Of a stretch of 64,000 nucleotides of DNA, positions 26,811-33,532 are shown one piece after another. Each line of letters opens with the position of its first letter. Position 1 is the first letter of the stretch. The stretch is taken from contig NZ_JAPQES010000001.1 in NCBI RefSeq assembly GCF_026735165.1, forward strand, positions 310,001-374,000. Direction: 5' to 3'. The notes under the pieces were generated by a model. The model did no database searches and was not told the DNA's origin. It worked only from the letters and a program-made list of their open reading frames with translations. Origin of the DNA: Clostridium ganghwense. GTDB taxonomy: Bacteria > Bacillota > Clostridia > Clostridiales > Clostridiaceae. Made by a program: the position numbers and the translations under genes.

Positions 26811-27134
26811 ATGAAGGGTTATTTATTATTACAAGATGGAAGTCTATTCAACGGTAAAGTTATAGGAGAAGAAAAAAATATACTTGGTGAAATCTTATTA
26901 AATGATGAAGGTAGCATTACACTTCAATGTGAAACAACTGGTAAACAAGAGTTAATTGTTAATAGTTCTAAGCACATGAAAGGTCATGTAGCACTCTCTG
27001 ATGTAGATTTTGAAAGTTTAAAACTAAAAATGAAAAAAAACAAAACAATTCTAGGCAAAATCGTCACTGATTCTTTACCTATAGAATATCATGTTTATGA
27101 TTTAAAGACCCTTGTTACATTAGGCTTAAAATAA
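26811..27134 (+). CDS. Stand-alone CarA N-terminal-like mini-protein
   Basis: A 107-residue protein that resembles the N-terminal domain of the carbamoyl-phosphate synthase small subunit. It opens with MKGYLLLQDGSLFNGKVIGE, like the CarA start (LxLEDGTxFxGxxFG). TTGKQELIVNSS near 46 aligns with the conserved MTGYQEILTDPS after a roughly 10-residue insertion. The glutamine amidotransferase domain (about 200 residues, with its catalytic Cys) is absent. The start is the ATG at 26811 behind AGGAGG. It has its own promoter, a candidate PyrR hairpin and a strong terminator, so it is a gene and not a fragment. It could be a regulator or partner of pyrimidine synthesis; that is inference. Confidence 0.7.
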   Translation: MKGYLLLQDGSLFNGKVIGEEKNILGEILLNDEGSITLQCETTGKQELIVNSSKHMKGHVALSDVDFESLKLKMKKNKTILGKIVTDSLPIEYHVYDLKTLVTLGLK

Positions 27135-27161
27135 AATACAACCAACATAAATAATATTTTA

Positions 27162-27222
27162 GGGACAATTCTCAAATTTAGTTATTTTGAAATAGCTAGA
27201 TTTGAGAATTGTCCCTTTTTTT
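27162..27222 (+). terminator. Terminator of the CarA-like gene
   Basis: A 16-bp GC-topped stem (GGGACAATTCTCAAAT with ATTTGAGAATTGTCCC) and an AT-rich loop, followed by seven T. Confidence 0.92.
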
Positions 27223-27337
27223 AAAAAAATTTTTTATTTATAAATTAGATATCGATTTCATCAAATTACCCTATTGCTATTTTACATTTAATTGCATAAA
27301 ATGTAAATATATCTTTTATAAAGGAGCTGATACATGT

Positions 27338-27571
27338 ATGTCAAAAGTAGTTGAAAATTATACTTTTTCATTACCTGTAAATTTACTTAATAAACTAAAC
27401 AAATATTCTAATGATGGTTATGCATCTTCAATTAATACTGCTGTAGAGGAAGCTATTAAATCTTATGTTAAATCAATAGAAAAACAAAAGTTATACAACG
27501 AAATAACAGCTGGTTCAAAAGACCCTTTATTTTCAGCAGAACTTAAAAATGTACTAAATAATTTTTATTAA
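27338..27571 (+). CDS. Small ribbon-helix-helix-like protein
   Basis: A 77-residue protein. The start ATG at 27338 follows AAAGGAG at about twelve bases; a longer frame has no start signal. The N-terminal strand (VENYTFSLPVNLLNKLNKYS) followed by two helices (ASSINTAVEEAIKSYVKS) is the pattern of CopG/MetJ-type DNA-binding proteins, often antitoxins. No toxin gene such as mazF or relE follows; the next 330 bases hold no complete gene. It may be a solitary regulator or an orphan antitoxin. Moderate support. Confidence 0.55.
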   Translation: MSKVVENYTFSLPVNLLNKLNKYSNDGYASSINTAVEEAIKSYVKSIEKQKLYNEITAGSKDPLFSAELKNVLNNFY

Positions 27572-27902
27572 ATAGTAAAATATATCCAATAGAGGTTCTA
27601 TGAGATCCTTAGGATTCTCATTCACCTCCATATCAATTATAACCTTTCTTATCTTTAATTCTTAAACTAAATCATATTTAATAATCTCTGTTCTTCATTC
27701 TTTATCTCTTCTATTAATTCAACAGCTTTAAGTATAATTTCATATTTTATTCCTCCTAACAACAGTAAAGAACATAATCCTAAACTTACTATTTAAAAAA
27801 TCACACATTTTATCCCCTTTCATATATTGATAATAAATTATTAAATTAAAACTCCATTGAACTATTTTGCATATTGCCTTGTGGATGGATTAGGGGGGTA
27901 TT
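27572..27902. other. Non-coding stretch with a possible decayed small ORF
   Basis: No complete gene is seen. On the - strand about 27667-27794 there is an open frame of about 41 codons with no ATG. It reads as a hydrophobic segment and then EIILKAVELIEEIKNEEQRL, so it may be a decayed small gene. A short inverted repeat (GAGATCC/GGATTCTC) lies near 27601-27620. Confidence 0.35.
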
Positions 27903-28832
27903 ATGAAAATTAAAAAATTAGCTGTGACCTTATGTTTGATAATAGTATTTTCCTTTACAGCATGTACAACCACTTCAACTCCACAAGAGAAGATAATTAA
28001 GGATACAAATCATGAAAACATAATAAAAAAAGATAATGACAAAAAAACAATTAACAAAAATGATTTAAATATAAAAGAAAAGACCACTGAGAACTTGAAG
28101 ACAAAAACATTAGAAAAACAACACGCTAAAGTTAAAAATAAAGAATCTAATATTTTAAAAATAGGAACCAAAGAGGAATCCGTAAAAACTCTTCAAAAAA
28201 ATCTAAATAAATTTGGATATAACCTCTCTATAGATGGCATATTCGGTGAGAGAACTCAAAATGCTGTCTATGATTTTCAAAATAGAAATAAAATATCAAG
28301 TGACGGTATTGTAGGTAAAAAAACTCTTACAAAACTTAATTTAACTCCTACAAAGGAAACTATGTATAACCCTAAAGAGAACATTCATAAACCTACTATA
28401 AATTCATCAAATTATGCTGAAAAGTTTATAAACAGCCGAAAAGCAAATAGCCCAACTCAATACTATATATGGGTAAATACTAAAAGTCCTAGAGTTTATA
28501 TATTTGAAGGTTTTAATGGTAATTGGAAACTTATAAAAAATATGCTATGTACTGTAGGCAAACCTTCTACTCCAACAATAAAAGGAACTTTTCATGTAGG
28601 AAGTAAAGGAGGAAGCTTTATAGTTAGAGATAATCCTAAACTTATGTGTAAATATTATACTCAAATAAGTGGAAACTATCTGTTTCACACAGTTTTGTTA
28701 TATAGAAATGGCTCAATTGCTAATGGAACTTTAGGAGCTAAACTATCTCACGGCTGCATAAGACTTTCTATTCCCAATGCTAAATATATATATTCCAATA
28801 TTCCAAAAGGTACAACGATTTATATAAATTAA
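27903..28832 (+). CDS. L,D-transpeptidase lipoprotein with peptidoglycan-binding domain
   Basis: Cross-links peptidoglycan stem peptides (3-3 links) or attaches proteins to them, outside the membrane. The 309 residues start with a lipoprotein signal and lipobox FTAC near residue 20. A Lys-rich linker (about 28-85) follows. A PG_binding_1 domain (about 88-145, VKTLQKNLNKFGYNLSIDG and FQNRNKISSDGIVG) precedes the YkuD catalytic domain (about 180-309). The active site is SHGCIRL near 285, with Cys as the nucleophile and His in FHTVL before it. A smaller homologue follows 111 bases downstream. The start ATG follows AGGGGGG. Confidence 0.92.
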   Translation: MKIKKLAVTLCLIIVFSFTACTTTSTPQEKIIKDTNHENIIKKDNDKKTINKNDLNIKEKTTENLKTKTLEKQHAKVKNKESNILKIGTKEESVKTLQKNLNKFGYNLSIDGIFGERTQNAVYDFQNRNKISSDGIVGKKTLTKLNLTPTKETMYNPKENIHKPTINSSNYAEKFINSRKANSPTQYYIWVNTKSPRVYIFEGFNGNWKLIKNMLCTVGKPSTPTIKGTFHVGSKGGSFIVRDNPKLMCKYYTQISGNYLFHTVLLYRNGSIANGTLGAKLSHGCIRLSIPNAKYIYSNIPKGTTIYIN

Positions 28833-28943
28833 TAAACACTGCTTCACTCTAGAAGAATAAAAATTAACTTATTTAGATTTACAGTAGTAAATCATCCTTT
28901 CCTTCCTAGTACCTTTTAACTGTAAACCATATAGGAGGTTACT

Positions 28944-29324
28944 ATGTGTTTCTATACCTATATTAATCCATATTTTTTTCGCTCTTCTACAACTAAATAT
29001 AGTATTTTAATCAATACTGCTGCTCGCACACTTGCTTTGTATAAAAATGGGAAAGTATATAAAACCTATCTAGCGGCAGTTGGTAAACCATCTACACCTA
29101 CACCAAAGGGTAACTTCAGAATTATTAATAAAGCATTCAAGCCTGGTGGACCTTTTGGAGCAAGATGGTTGGGACTATCCATATCAGGCTATGGTATTCA
29201 CGGAACCAGTAATCCCTCTTCGATAGGTAAGGCTATATCAAATGGATGTATTCGCTTGAACAATTCTAATATTATTGAACTCTACAATCTGGTTCCAATA
29301 GGTACATCTGTGAAAATTATATAA
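28944..29324 (+). CDS. Minimal L,D-transpeptidase (YkuD domain)
   Basis: A 126-residue protein made only of a YkuD catalytic domain, with no signal peptide or LysM domain. HGTSNPSSIG near 91 gives the catalytic His and SNGCIRL near 103 the nucleophilic Cys. VGKPSTPTPKG repeats a motif of the upstream homologue, so the pair may come from a duplication. The lack of an export signal suggests either spore-compartment use, as for YkuD-like spore proteins, or a non-classical route. The start ATG has AGGAGGT upstream and the gene ends at a strong terminator. Confidence 0.9.
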   Translation: MCFYTYINPYFFRSSTTKYSILINTAARTLALYKNGKVYKTYLAAVGKPSTPTPKGNFRIINKAFKPGGPFGARWLGLSISGYGIHGTSNPSSIGKAISNGCIRLNNSNIIELYNLVPIGTSVKII

Positions 29325-29356
29325 AGTATAGAATTTATAAATTCTAGATAATAAAA

Positions 29357-29390
29357 AACTATGAAAATGTATTAATACATTTTCATAGTT
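29357..29390. terminator. Family-1 terminator hairpin, copy 4
   Basis: A perfect 15-bp stem (AACTATGAAAATGTA and complement) with a 4-base loop and T runs on both sides. Unlike other copies it pairs fully on both strands. It serves the + strand transpeptidase and perhaps the - strand kinase. Confidence 0.85.
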
Positions 29391-29503
29391 TTTTATTGTA
29401 TAATATATATATATTCATACTATGTAATAATTTTATAAATTTCATGTGATAATAAAACAATAGAAGAAAACTGGATAAAAGCTATTAATTAATTTGCTAA
29501 AAA

Positions 29504-30391
29504 TCAAGTAATGATAAAAATTATAACTATAAGTGCTAATACACCTATTAAACTTCTTTGTAATTTTTTCACATCTTGTAGTACTGTATTTTCTTTAGAT
29601 ACCTCTTGATTAATATTTGAACTTATTGAAATTGATGTATTTTCATCCTTATTCTTTTTTAACATTTCTACTATAATTTCATTATTTAGCTCTTCAACTG
29701 AAGCATATCTCTCTTTAATATCAATTTGAAAACATTTCTGTATTATTTTTTTAAAATTACTGTCTACATCATTATCATAATTATCATCTATAAGAGGTTC
29801 TAACGATATTGATGGAACCTTTCCTGTAGCCATAAAATACATAAGTTCTCCAATATTGTATATATCCGTTTGTCTATTAGATTGTCCTGTATCATACTGC
29901 TGATTCTCATCGATCTTATCTATTTTTGAAATACCAAAATCAATTAAACTAACTTTTCCATTTGGAGTTATCAATATATTAGATGGCTTTAAATTCCTGT
30001 ATACGATAGGAGGATTTGCGCTGTGCAAATAGGCTATAATGTCACATATACTTGATGCAATATGATATATATCTTTTGTTTCTATAAACTTATTTTTTTT
30101 CAAATACTCATTCAATGTTTGTCCATCTATATACTCCCTAACCATATAAAGATTGTCATTGTCAAAAAATATATCAACTGTTTTTGAAATACCACGATGT
30201 CTTAATTTTTTTAATATATTACTTTCCAATAGAAATCCTATATTTTTTTTAAATTCTTCTTTTACTTCTTTTATAGTCCAAAGGCTTTCAAGTCTTATAT
30301 TTTTACATAAATAAACCGCTCCCATGTCACTCTTTCCTAAAACTTTAATTACTTCGTATTTTTCATCTAAAATATGTCCTTTATTAAGCAT
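29504..30391 (-). CDS. Ser/Thr protein kinase homologue with altered catalytic motif
   Basis: A 295-residue Hanks-type kinase fold (about 12-240) with a C-terminal membrane helix (about 275-293). The glycine loop is LGKSDMGAVYL, the ATP lysine is K41, the helix-C Glu is probably E56, and DFG is at 151-153. The HRD catalytic loop reads Y131-R-N133-LKPSN, so the aspartate that acts as catalytic base is Asn, a change seen in pseudokinases. The codon is AAT. No PASTA or other sensor domain follows. It lies alone, converging with the transpeptidases. Activity is doubtful. Confidence 0.85.
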   Translation of the reverse strand: MLNKGHILDEKYEVIKVLGKSDMGAVYLCKNIRLESLWTIKEVKEEFKKNIGFLLESNILKKLRHRGISKTVDIFFDNDNLYMVREYIDGQTLNEYLKKNKFIETKDIYHIASSICDIIAYLHSANPPIVYRNLKPSNILITPNGKVSLIDFGISKIDKIDENQQYDTGQSNRQTDIYNIGELMYFMATGKVPSISLEPLIDDNYDNDVDSNFKKIIQKCFQIDIKERYASVEELNNEIIVEMLKKNKDENTSISISSNINQEVSKENTVLQDVKKLQRSLIGVLALIVIIFIIT

Positions 30392-30508
30392 AATCCACCT
30401 CTTGAATAAAACTTTTCTTTTGTAATTATATACCGATGTAATGTACGTACATAATCTTAAATTTCATGGGGTGGAATTATATTTTTAATTATAATTTTTG
30501 AAAATAAA

Positions 30509-30542
30509 AACTATCAAAATGTGTTAATACATCCTGATAGTT
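30509..30542 (-). terminator. Family-1 terminator hairpin, copy 5 (malL)
   Basis: AACTATCAAAATGTG pairs with TACATCCTGATAGTT in the - strand RNA using G-U pairs, followed by TTTTT. It lies six bases after the malL stop. Confidence 0.8.
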
Positions 30543-30547
30543 CTTAA

Positions 30548-32212
30548 TTATATAACTCGATAAACTCTTGCTTCATATGGTTTTAACACAAGCTTTGTAC
30601 TGTCGACATGTGTTTTAACATCATAATTACATAACAGCAATCCATCATAATTTAAATTTATAGGTGTATAATTATATACAGCCTCTGAATCCGATAAATT
30701 GCAAATCACAACAACTTTTTCATTATCTAATGTACGTGTATATGCATAAATTTGTTTATTGTCTTCTAAAATCAAATCATATTTACCATATGTAAACACA
30801 TGGTTATCTTTCTTAATAGAAATCATTTTCTTATAGAAGTTAAGCACAGAATTTGGATCTTTTTCTTGTTTTACTACATTAACTTCTTTGTAGTTTGGAT
30901 TAACTCCAAGCCATGGTATTCCAGTTGTAAACCCTGCCTTTGGTGATTCATCCCACTGCATAGGAGTACGAGAATTATCTCTTGATAACTTCCATATAAT
31001 CTTCATTATATCTTCATGTGATACACCTTGTTCCCTTTTGATTGCATACATGTTTTTAGTTCTTACATCATCGTATTCCTCAATTGTTTTAAACTTAACA
31101 TTAGTCATACCTATCTCTTGCCCTTGATATATAAATGGTGTTCCTTGCAGCATAAAATACATAACCGCTAATGCTGTTGCACTCTCACGCCAGTATTCTT
31201 TATCATTTCCCCAAATAGAAACTATACGAGGTATATCATGATTTTCAATAAACAACGCATTCCATCCTCTATTTTCCAATCCTTTTTGCCATTTTGATAA
31301 TGTCTTTTTTAAATCTATAACATCTAATTTAATATTCATTTCATCTTTCCATAAGTCTAAATGGTCAAATTGAAATACCATATTAAATTTCCCTTTTTCT
31401 TCACCAACCCAAAGGTGTGCATCTTCCACCGTAACACCATTTGCCTCACCAACTGTCATGATATCATACTTAGCAAAAGTATTCTCCTTTAGTTCTTCAA
31501 GATACTTATGAATTCCTTTTACATTCATATGTTTATCAAAGGAAGGAACATGCTTTAACCCTTCTGGGTTAGGCATATCTTTTAATCCTTCTTCTTTTTT
31601 AATATGACTTATGGCATCAACACGGAAACCGTCAATACCCTTATCTAACCACCAATTAATCATACCATAAACTGCTTCACGCATCTCACCATTCTCCCAG
31701 TTTAAATCTGGTTGTTTTCGTGAAAACAAATGCAAGAAATATTGATTAGTATTTCCATCATACTCCCAAGCAGAATCTCCAAAGATACTTTCCCAGTTGT
31801 TTGGTTCTTCTCCATTTTTTCCATCACGCCATATATACCAATCACGTTTTGAATTATCTTTTGAAGAACGAGATTCAAGGAACCATGGATGTTCGTCACT
31901 TGTATGATTAATAACTAAATCAATAATAAGCTTCATATCACGCTTATGAACTTCTTGCAGCAACTGATCAAAGTCATGCATTGTACCAAACTCATCCATA
32001 ATATCTTGATAATCACTAATATCATAACCGTTATCATCATTTGGTGATTTATAAACTGGACAAATCCAAATTACATCAATTCCTAATTCTTTTAAATAAT
32101 CTAATTTAGAAATTATACCTTGAATATCACCTATTCCGTCACCATTTGAATCCATAAAACTTTTGGGATATATTTGATAGGCAACAGCTTCTTTCCACCA
32201 TATTTTTTTCAT
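30548..32212 (-). CDS. malL: Oligo-1,6-glucosidase / alpha-glucosidase, GH13
   Basis: Hydrolyses alpha-1,6 or alpha-1,4 glucosidic bonds in short oligosaccharides such as isomaltose, maltose or sucrose, inside the cell. The 554 residues match the usual length. The conserved start WWKEAVAYQIYPKSFMDSNG, the calcium-loop-like DSNGDGIGD near 21 and the VINHT motif near 101 are seen. The nucleophile Asp lies in GFRVDAISHI near 199, the acid/base Glu in VGEAN near 255, and the stabilising Asp in ENHD near 330. It has its own promoter and a LacI-operator-like site in the leader. Specificity among GH13_31 members is not settled here, so malL is a best name. Confidence 0.9.
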   Translation of the reverse strand: MKKIWWKEAVAYQIYPKSFMDSNGDGIGDIQGIISKLDYLKELGIDVIWICPVYKSPNDDNGYDISDYQDIMDEFGTMHDFDQLLQEVHKRDMKLIIDLVINHTSDEHPWFLESRSSKDNSKRDWYIWRDGKNGEEPNNWESIFGDSAWEYDGNTNQYFLHLFSRKQPDLNWENGEMREAVYGMINWWLDKGIDGFRVDAISHIKKEEGLKDMPNPEGLKHVPSFDKHMNVKGIHKYLEELKENTFAKYDIMTVGEANGVTVEDAHLWVGEEKGKFNMVFQFDHLDLWKDEMNIKLDVIDLKKTLSKWQKGLENRGWNALFIENHDIPRIVSIWGNDKEYWRESATALAVMYFMLQGTPFIYQGQEIGMTNVKFKTIEEYDDVRTKNMYAIKREQGVSHEDIMKIIWKLSRDNSRTPMQWDESPKAGFTTGIPWLGVNPNYKEVNVVKQEKDPNSVLNFYKKMISIKKDNHVFTYGKYDLILEDNKQIYAYTRTLDNEKVVVICNLSDSEAVYNYTPINLNYDGLLLCNYDVKTHVDSTKLVLKPYEARVYRVI

Positions 32213-32240
32213 ATTAAGATCTTTCCTTTCTTAAACTTAG

Positions 32241-32253
32241 TGAAACGTTTGCA
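32241..32253. promoter_or_regulatory. LacI-operator-like site in the malL leader
   Basis: TGAAACGTTTGCA holds the same AAACGTTT core as the two operators upstream of the GH31 gene (53886 and 53966). It lies about 50 bases downstream of the predicted start of transcription and 30 before the ATG. It does not fit the catabolite (cre) consensus well. Confidence 0.5.
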
Positions 32254-32309
32254 TTAAATATATAAAAAAAAATTACTATTTCTAAACAAAGGACACTTAT
32301 ACAGTAATC

Positions 32310-32338
32310 ATATTAAAACAAATTTAATAGTAAGTCAA
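32310..32338 (-). promoter_or_regulatory. Promoter of malL
   Basis: On the - strand TTGACT (32333-32338) and TAATAT (32310-32315) are 17 bases apart, giving a leader of about 90 bases. Confidence 0.75.
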
Positions 32339-32383
32339 CTTTGTTTTTGTATATGATATAAATTTATGATTTTACAAAAATAA

Positions 32384-32417
32384 AACTATCAGAATGTAAT
32401 TATACATTCTGATAGTT
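32384..32417 (-). terminator. Family-1 terminator hairpin, copy 6
   Basis: AACTATCAGAATGTA with TACATTCTGATAGTT, a perfect 15-bp stem, closing the GerQ-like gene on the - strand. Confidence 0.8.
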
Positions 32418-32435
32418 GAACTTTATTTAAGTATT

Positions 32436-32873
32436 TTATTTTACACAATGACCCTTCTGTTGGTTATCATAAACTCTTGCAAACTTAATTGAATATAGAT
32501 CACACATTAATGTATCATTTGTTCCAGCCTCTTTAATAACAATATAACTAACTCCAACTTCTACCAAAATTCCTTCACGGTCGATTAAGAAGTTAGTTCC
32601 AATCAAAAATTCAAATTTCATATATTTTCCTATTTGTGTTCTTAACCAACCTTGAGTATATTGTATTTCTTGCACTGGTGGACCTGGTTGAATTTGAAAA
32701 TCTGGACCACCTGTAGTGCCTGGTGGAGTTGGTTGGGTTTTAGGGGGTACCTGTCGTGGTTCATCAACTGGTATTTCAGAATCTATCATAGGCATCATTG
32801 GTATTTGATGAAACATAGGAAATCTAGAGCACATTGGAATTTGATTATACATTTCTGGAGTTCTCATAAACAA
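32436..32873 (-). CDS. GerQ-like spore coat protein
   Basis: A 145-residue protein. The N-terminal part (about 1-70) is rich in Met, Pro and Gln. A conserved C-terminal domain (about 72-140) opens TQGWLRTQIGKYMKFEFLIG and has SYIVIKEAGTNDTLMCDLYS, similar to GerQ and related coat proteins. In Bacillus, GerQ is needed for CwlJ to act. The CwlJ-like hydrolase gene lies 47 bases upstream in the same direction, as in that pair, which supports the call. The start ATG follows AGGAGG. Identity is inferred from fold pattern and neighbour. Confidence 0.7.
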   Translation of the reverse strand: MFMRTPEMYNQIPMCSRFPMFHQIPMMPMIDSEIPVDEPRQVPPKTQPTPPGTTGGPDFQIQPGPPVQEIQYTQGWLRTQIGKYMKFEFLIGTNFLIDREGILVEVGVSYIVIKEAGTNDTLMCDLYSIKFARVYDNQQKGHCVK

Positions 32874-32920
32874 AAAATTAACCTCCTTTAAAATTAGCTT
32901 AATATATAGATTTATATGAA

Positions 32921-33364
32921 TTATGTTTTAGCATAAAGCGCTGTAGGATTATAGAAACAATGCTCACCGACTCTAATTTGATACCTTCCTGTACCATTAT
33001 ATGGGAAAGTATATGGACAAGTTGCTATGAAAGGATTAAAATACCATAAAGAATCACCAGTTGTATAAAGTCTATTACCAGCTAAGGCCCAGTCTGCAAT
33101 ATCATAATGTATTTGTTCAGGTGGACTAGCCCATATAGTTTGCGGATTAGCTATACCTTTTAATACAGAAGTTGCACAGTCAAATTGTCCTTTCTGAAAT
33201 ATAACTTTTCTCAAATCTCCCTGACCCAGTCTTTGATATTCACCATATGGTACATTAACTCTGTTCATAACTACTGAGGCAACAGCTTTCATACCATTTT
33301 CCCCTTCACCACCAGCCTCACATTTTATAATCCTAGCTAATAACTCTCTGGGACTGTAAGCCAT
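32921..33364 (-). CDS. Spore cortex-lytic hydrolase, CwlJ/SleB family
   Basis: Cleaves spore cortex peptidoglycan during germination. I take the ATG at 33364 as the start (147 residues), since AAGGAG lies nine bases upstream; the ATG at 33373 is too close to it. The Hydrolase_2 domain spans almost the whole protein. The catalytic Glu is in IKCEAGGEG and VASVVMNRV follows. FQKGQFDC and WYFNPF are conserved in CwlJ. It has no signal peptide or binding domain, as for CwlJ and unlike SleB. It is followed by a GerQ-like gene. Confidence 0.9.
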   Translation of the reverse strand: MAYSPRELLARIIKCEAGGEGENGMKAVASVVMNRVNVPYGEYQRLGQGDLRKVIFQKGQFDCATSVLKGIANPQTIWASPPEQIHYDIADWALAGNRLYTTGDSLWYFNPFIATCPYTFPYNGTGRYQIRVGEHCFYNPTALYAKT

Positions 33365-33476
33365 TATTGTCATCTCCTTGATTTAACTTACAATATTATC
33401 ATATTCATTAAATGTATAATTGTTATTAAAAATTTAATTAAATATCTTAGTTCTATTATTTTTTACTAAAATAAAA

Positions 33477-33510
33477 AACTATCAAAATGTATTAATACAT
33501 CCTGATAGTT
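33477..33510 (-). terminator. Family-1 terminator hairpin, copy 7 (M16 peptidase)
   Basis: AACTATCAAAATGTA with TACATCCTGATAGTT, paired by G-U in the - strand RNA and followed by TTTTTT. It lies 20 bases after the M16 gene stop. Confidence 0.8.
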
Positions 33511-33532
33511 TCCTTATTGTGCAATATATATT

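Noticed and set aside
26811-27134. Fragment of a broken carA gene
   Set aside because: No amidotransferase sequence follows; it has its own promoter and a strong terminator right after the stop, so it is a complete small gene.
27338-27571. Toxin-antitoxin pair
   Set aside because: Only an antitoxin-like RHH protein is present; no toxin gene lies on either side.
32241-32253. CcpA cre site at malL
   Set aside because: The site misses the conserved CA end of the cre consensus and fits the local LacI operators better.
32652-32891. Open frame of 79 codons on the + strand, Trp-rich
   Set aside because: Antisense to the Pro-rich part of the GerQ-like gene; Trp comes from the complement of Pro codons.
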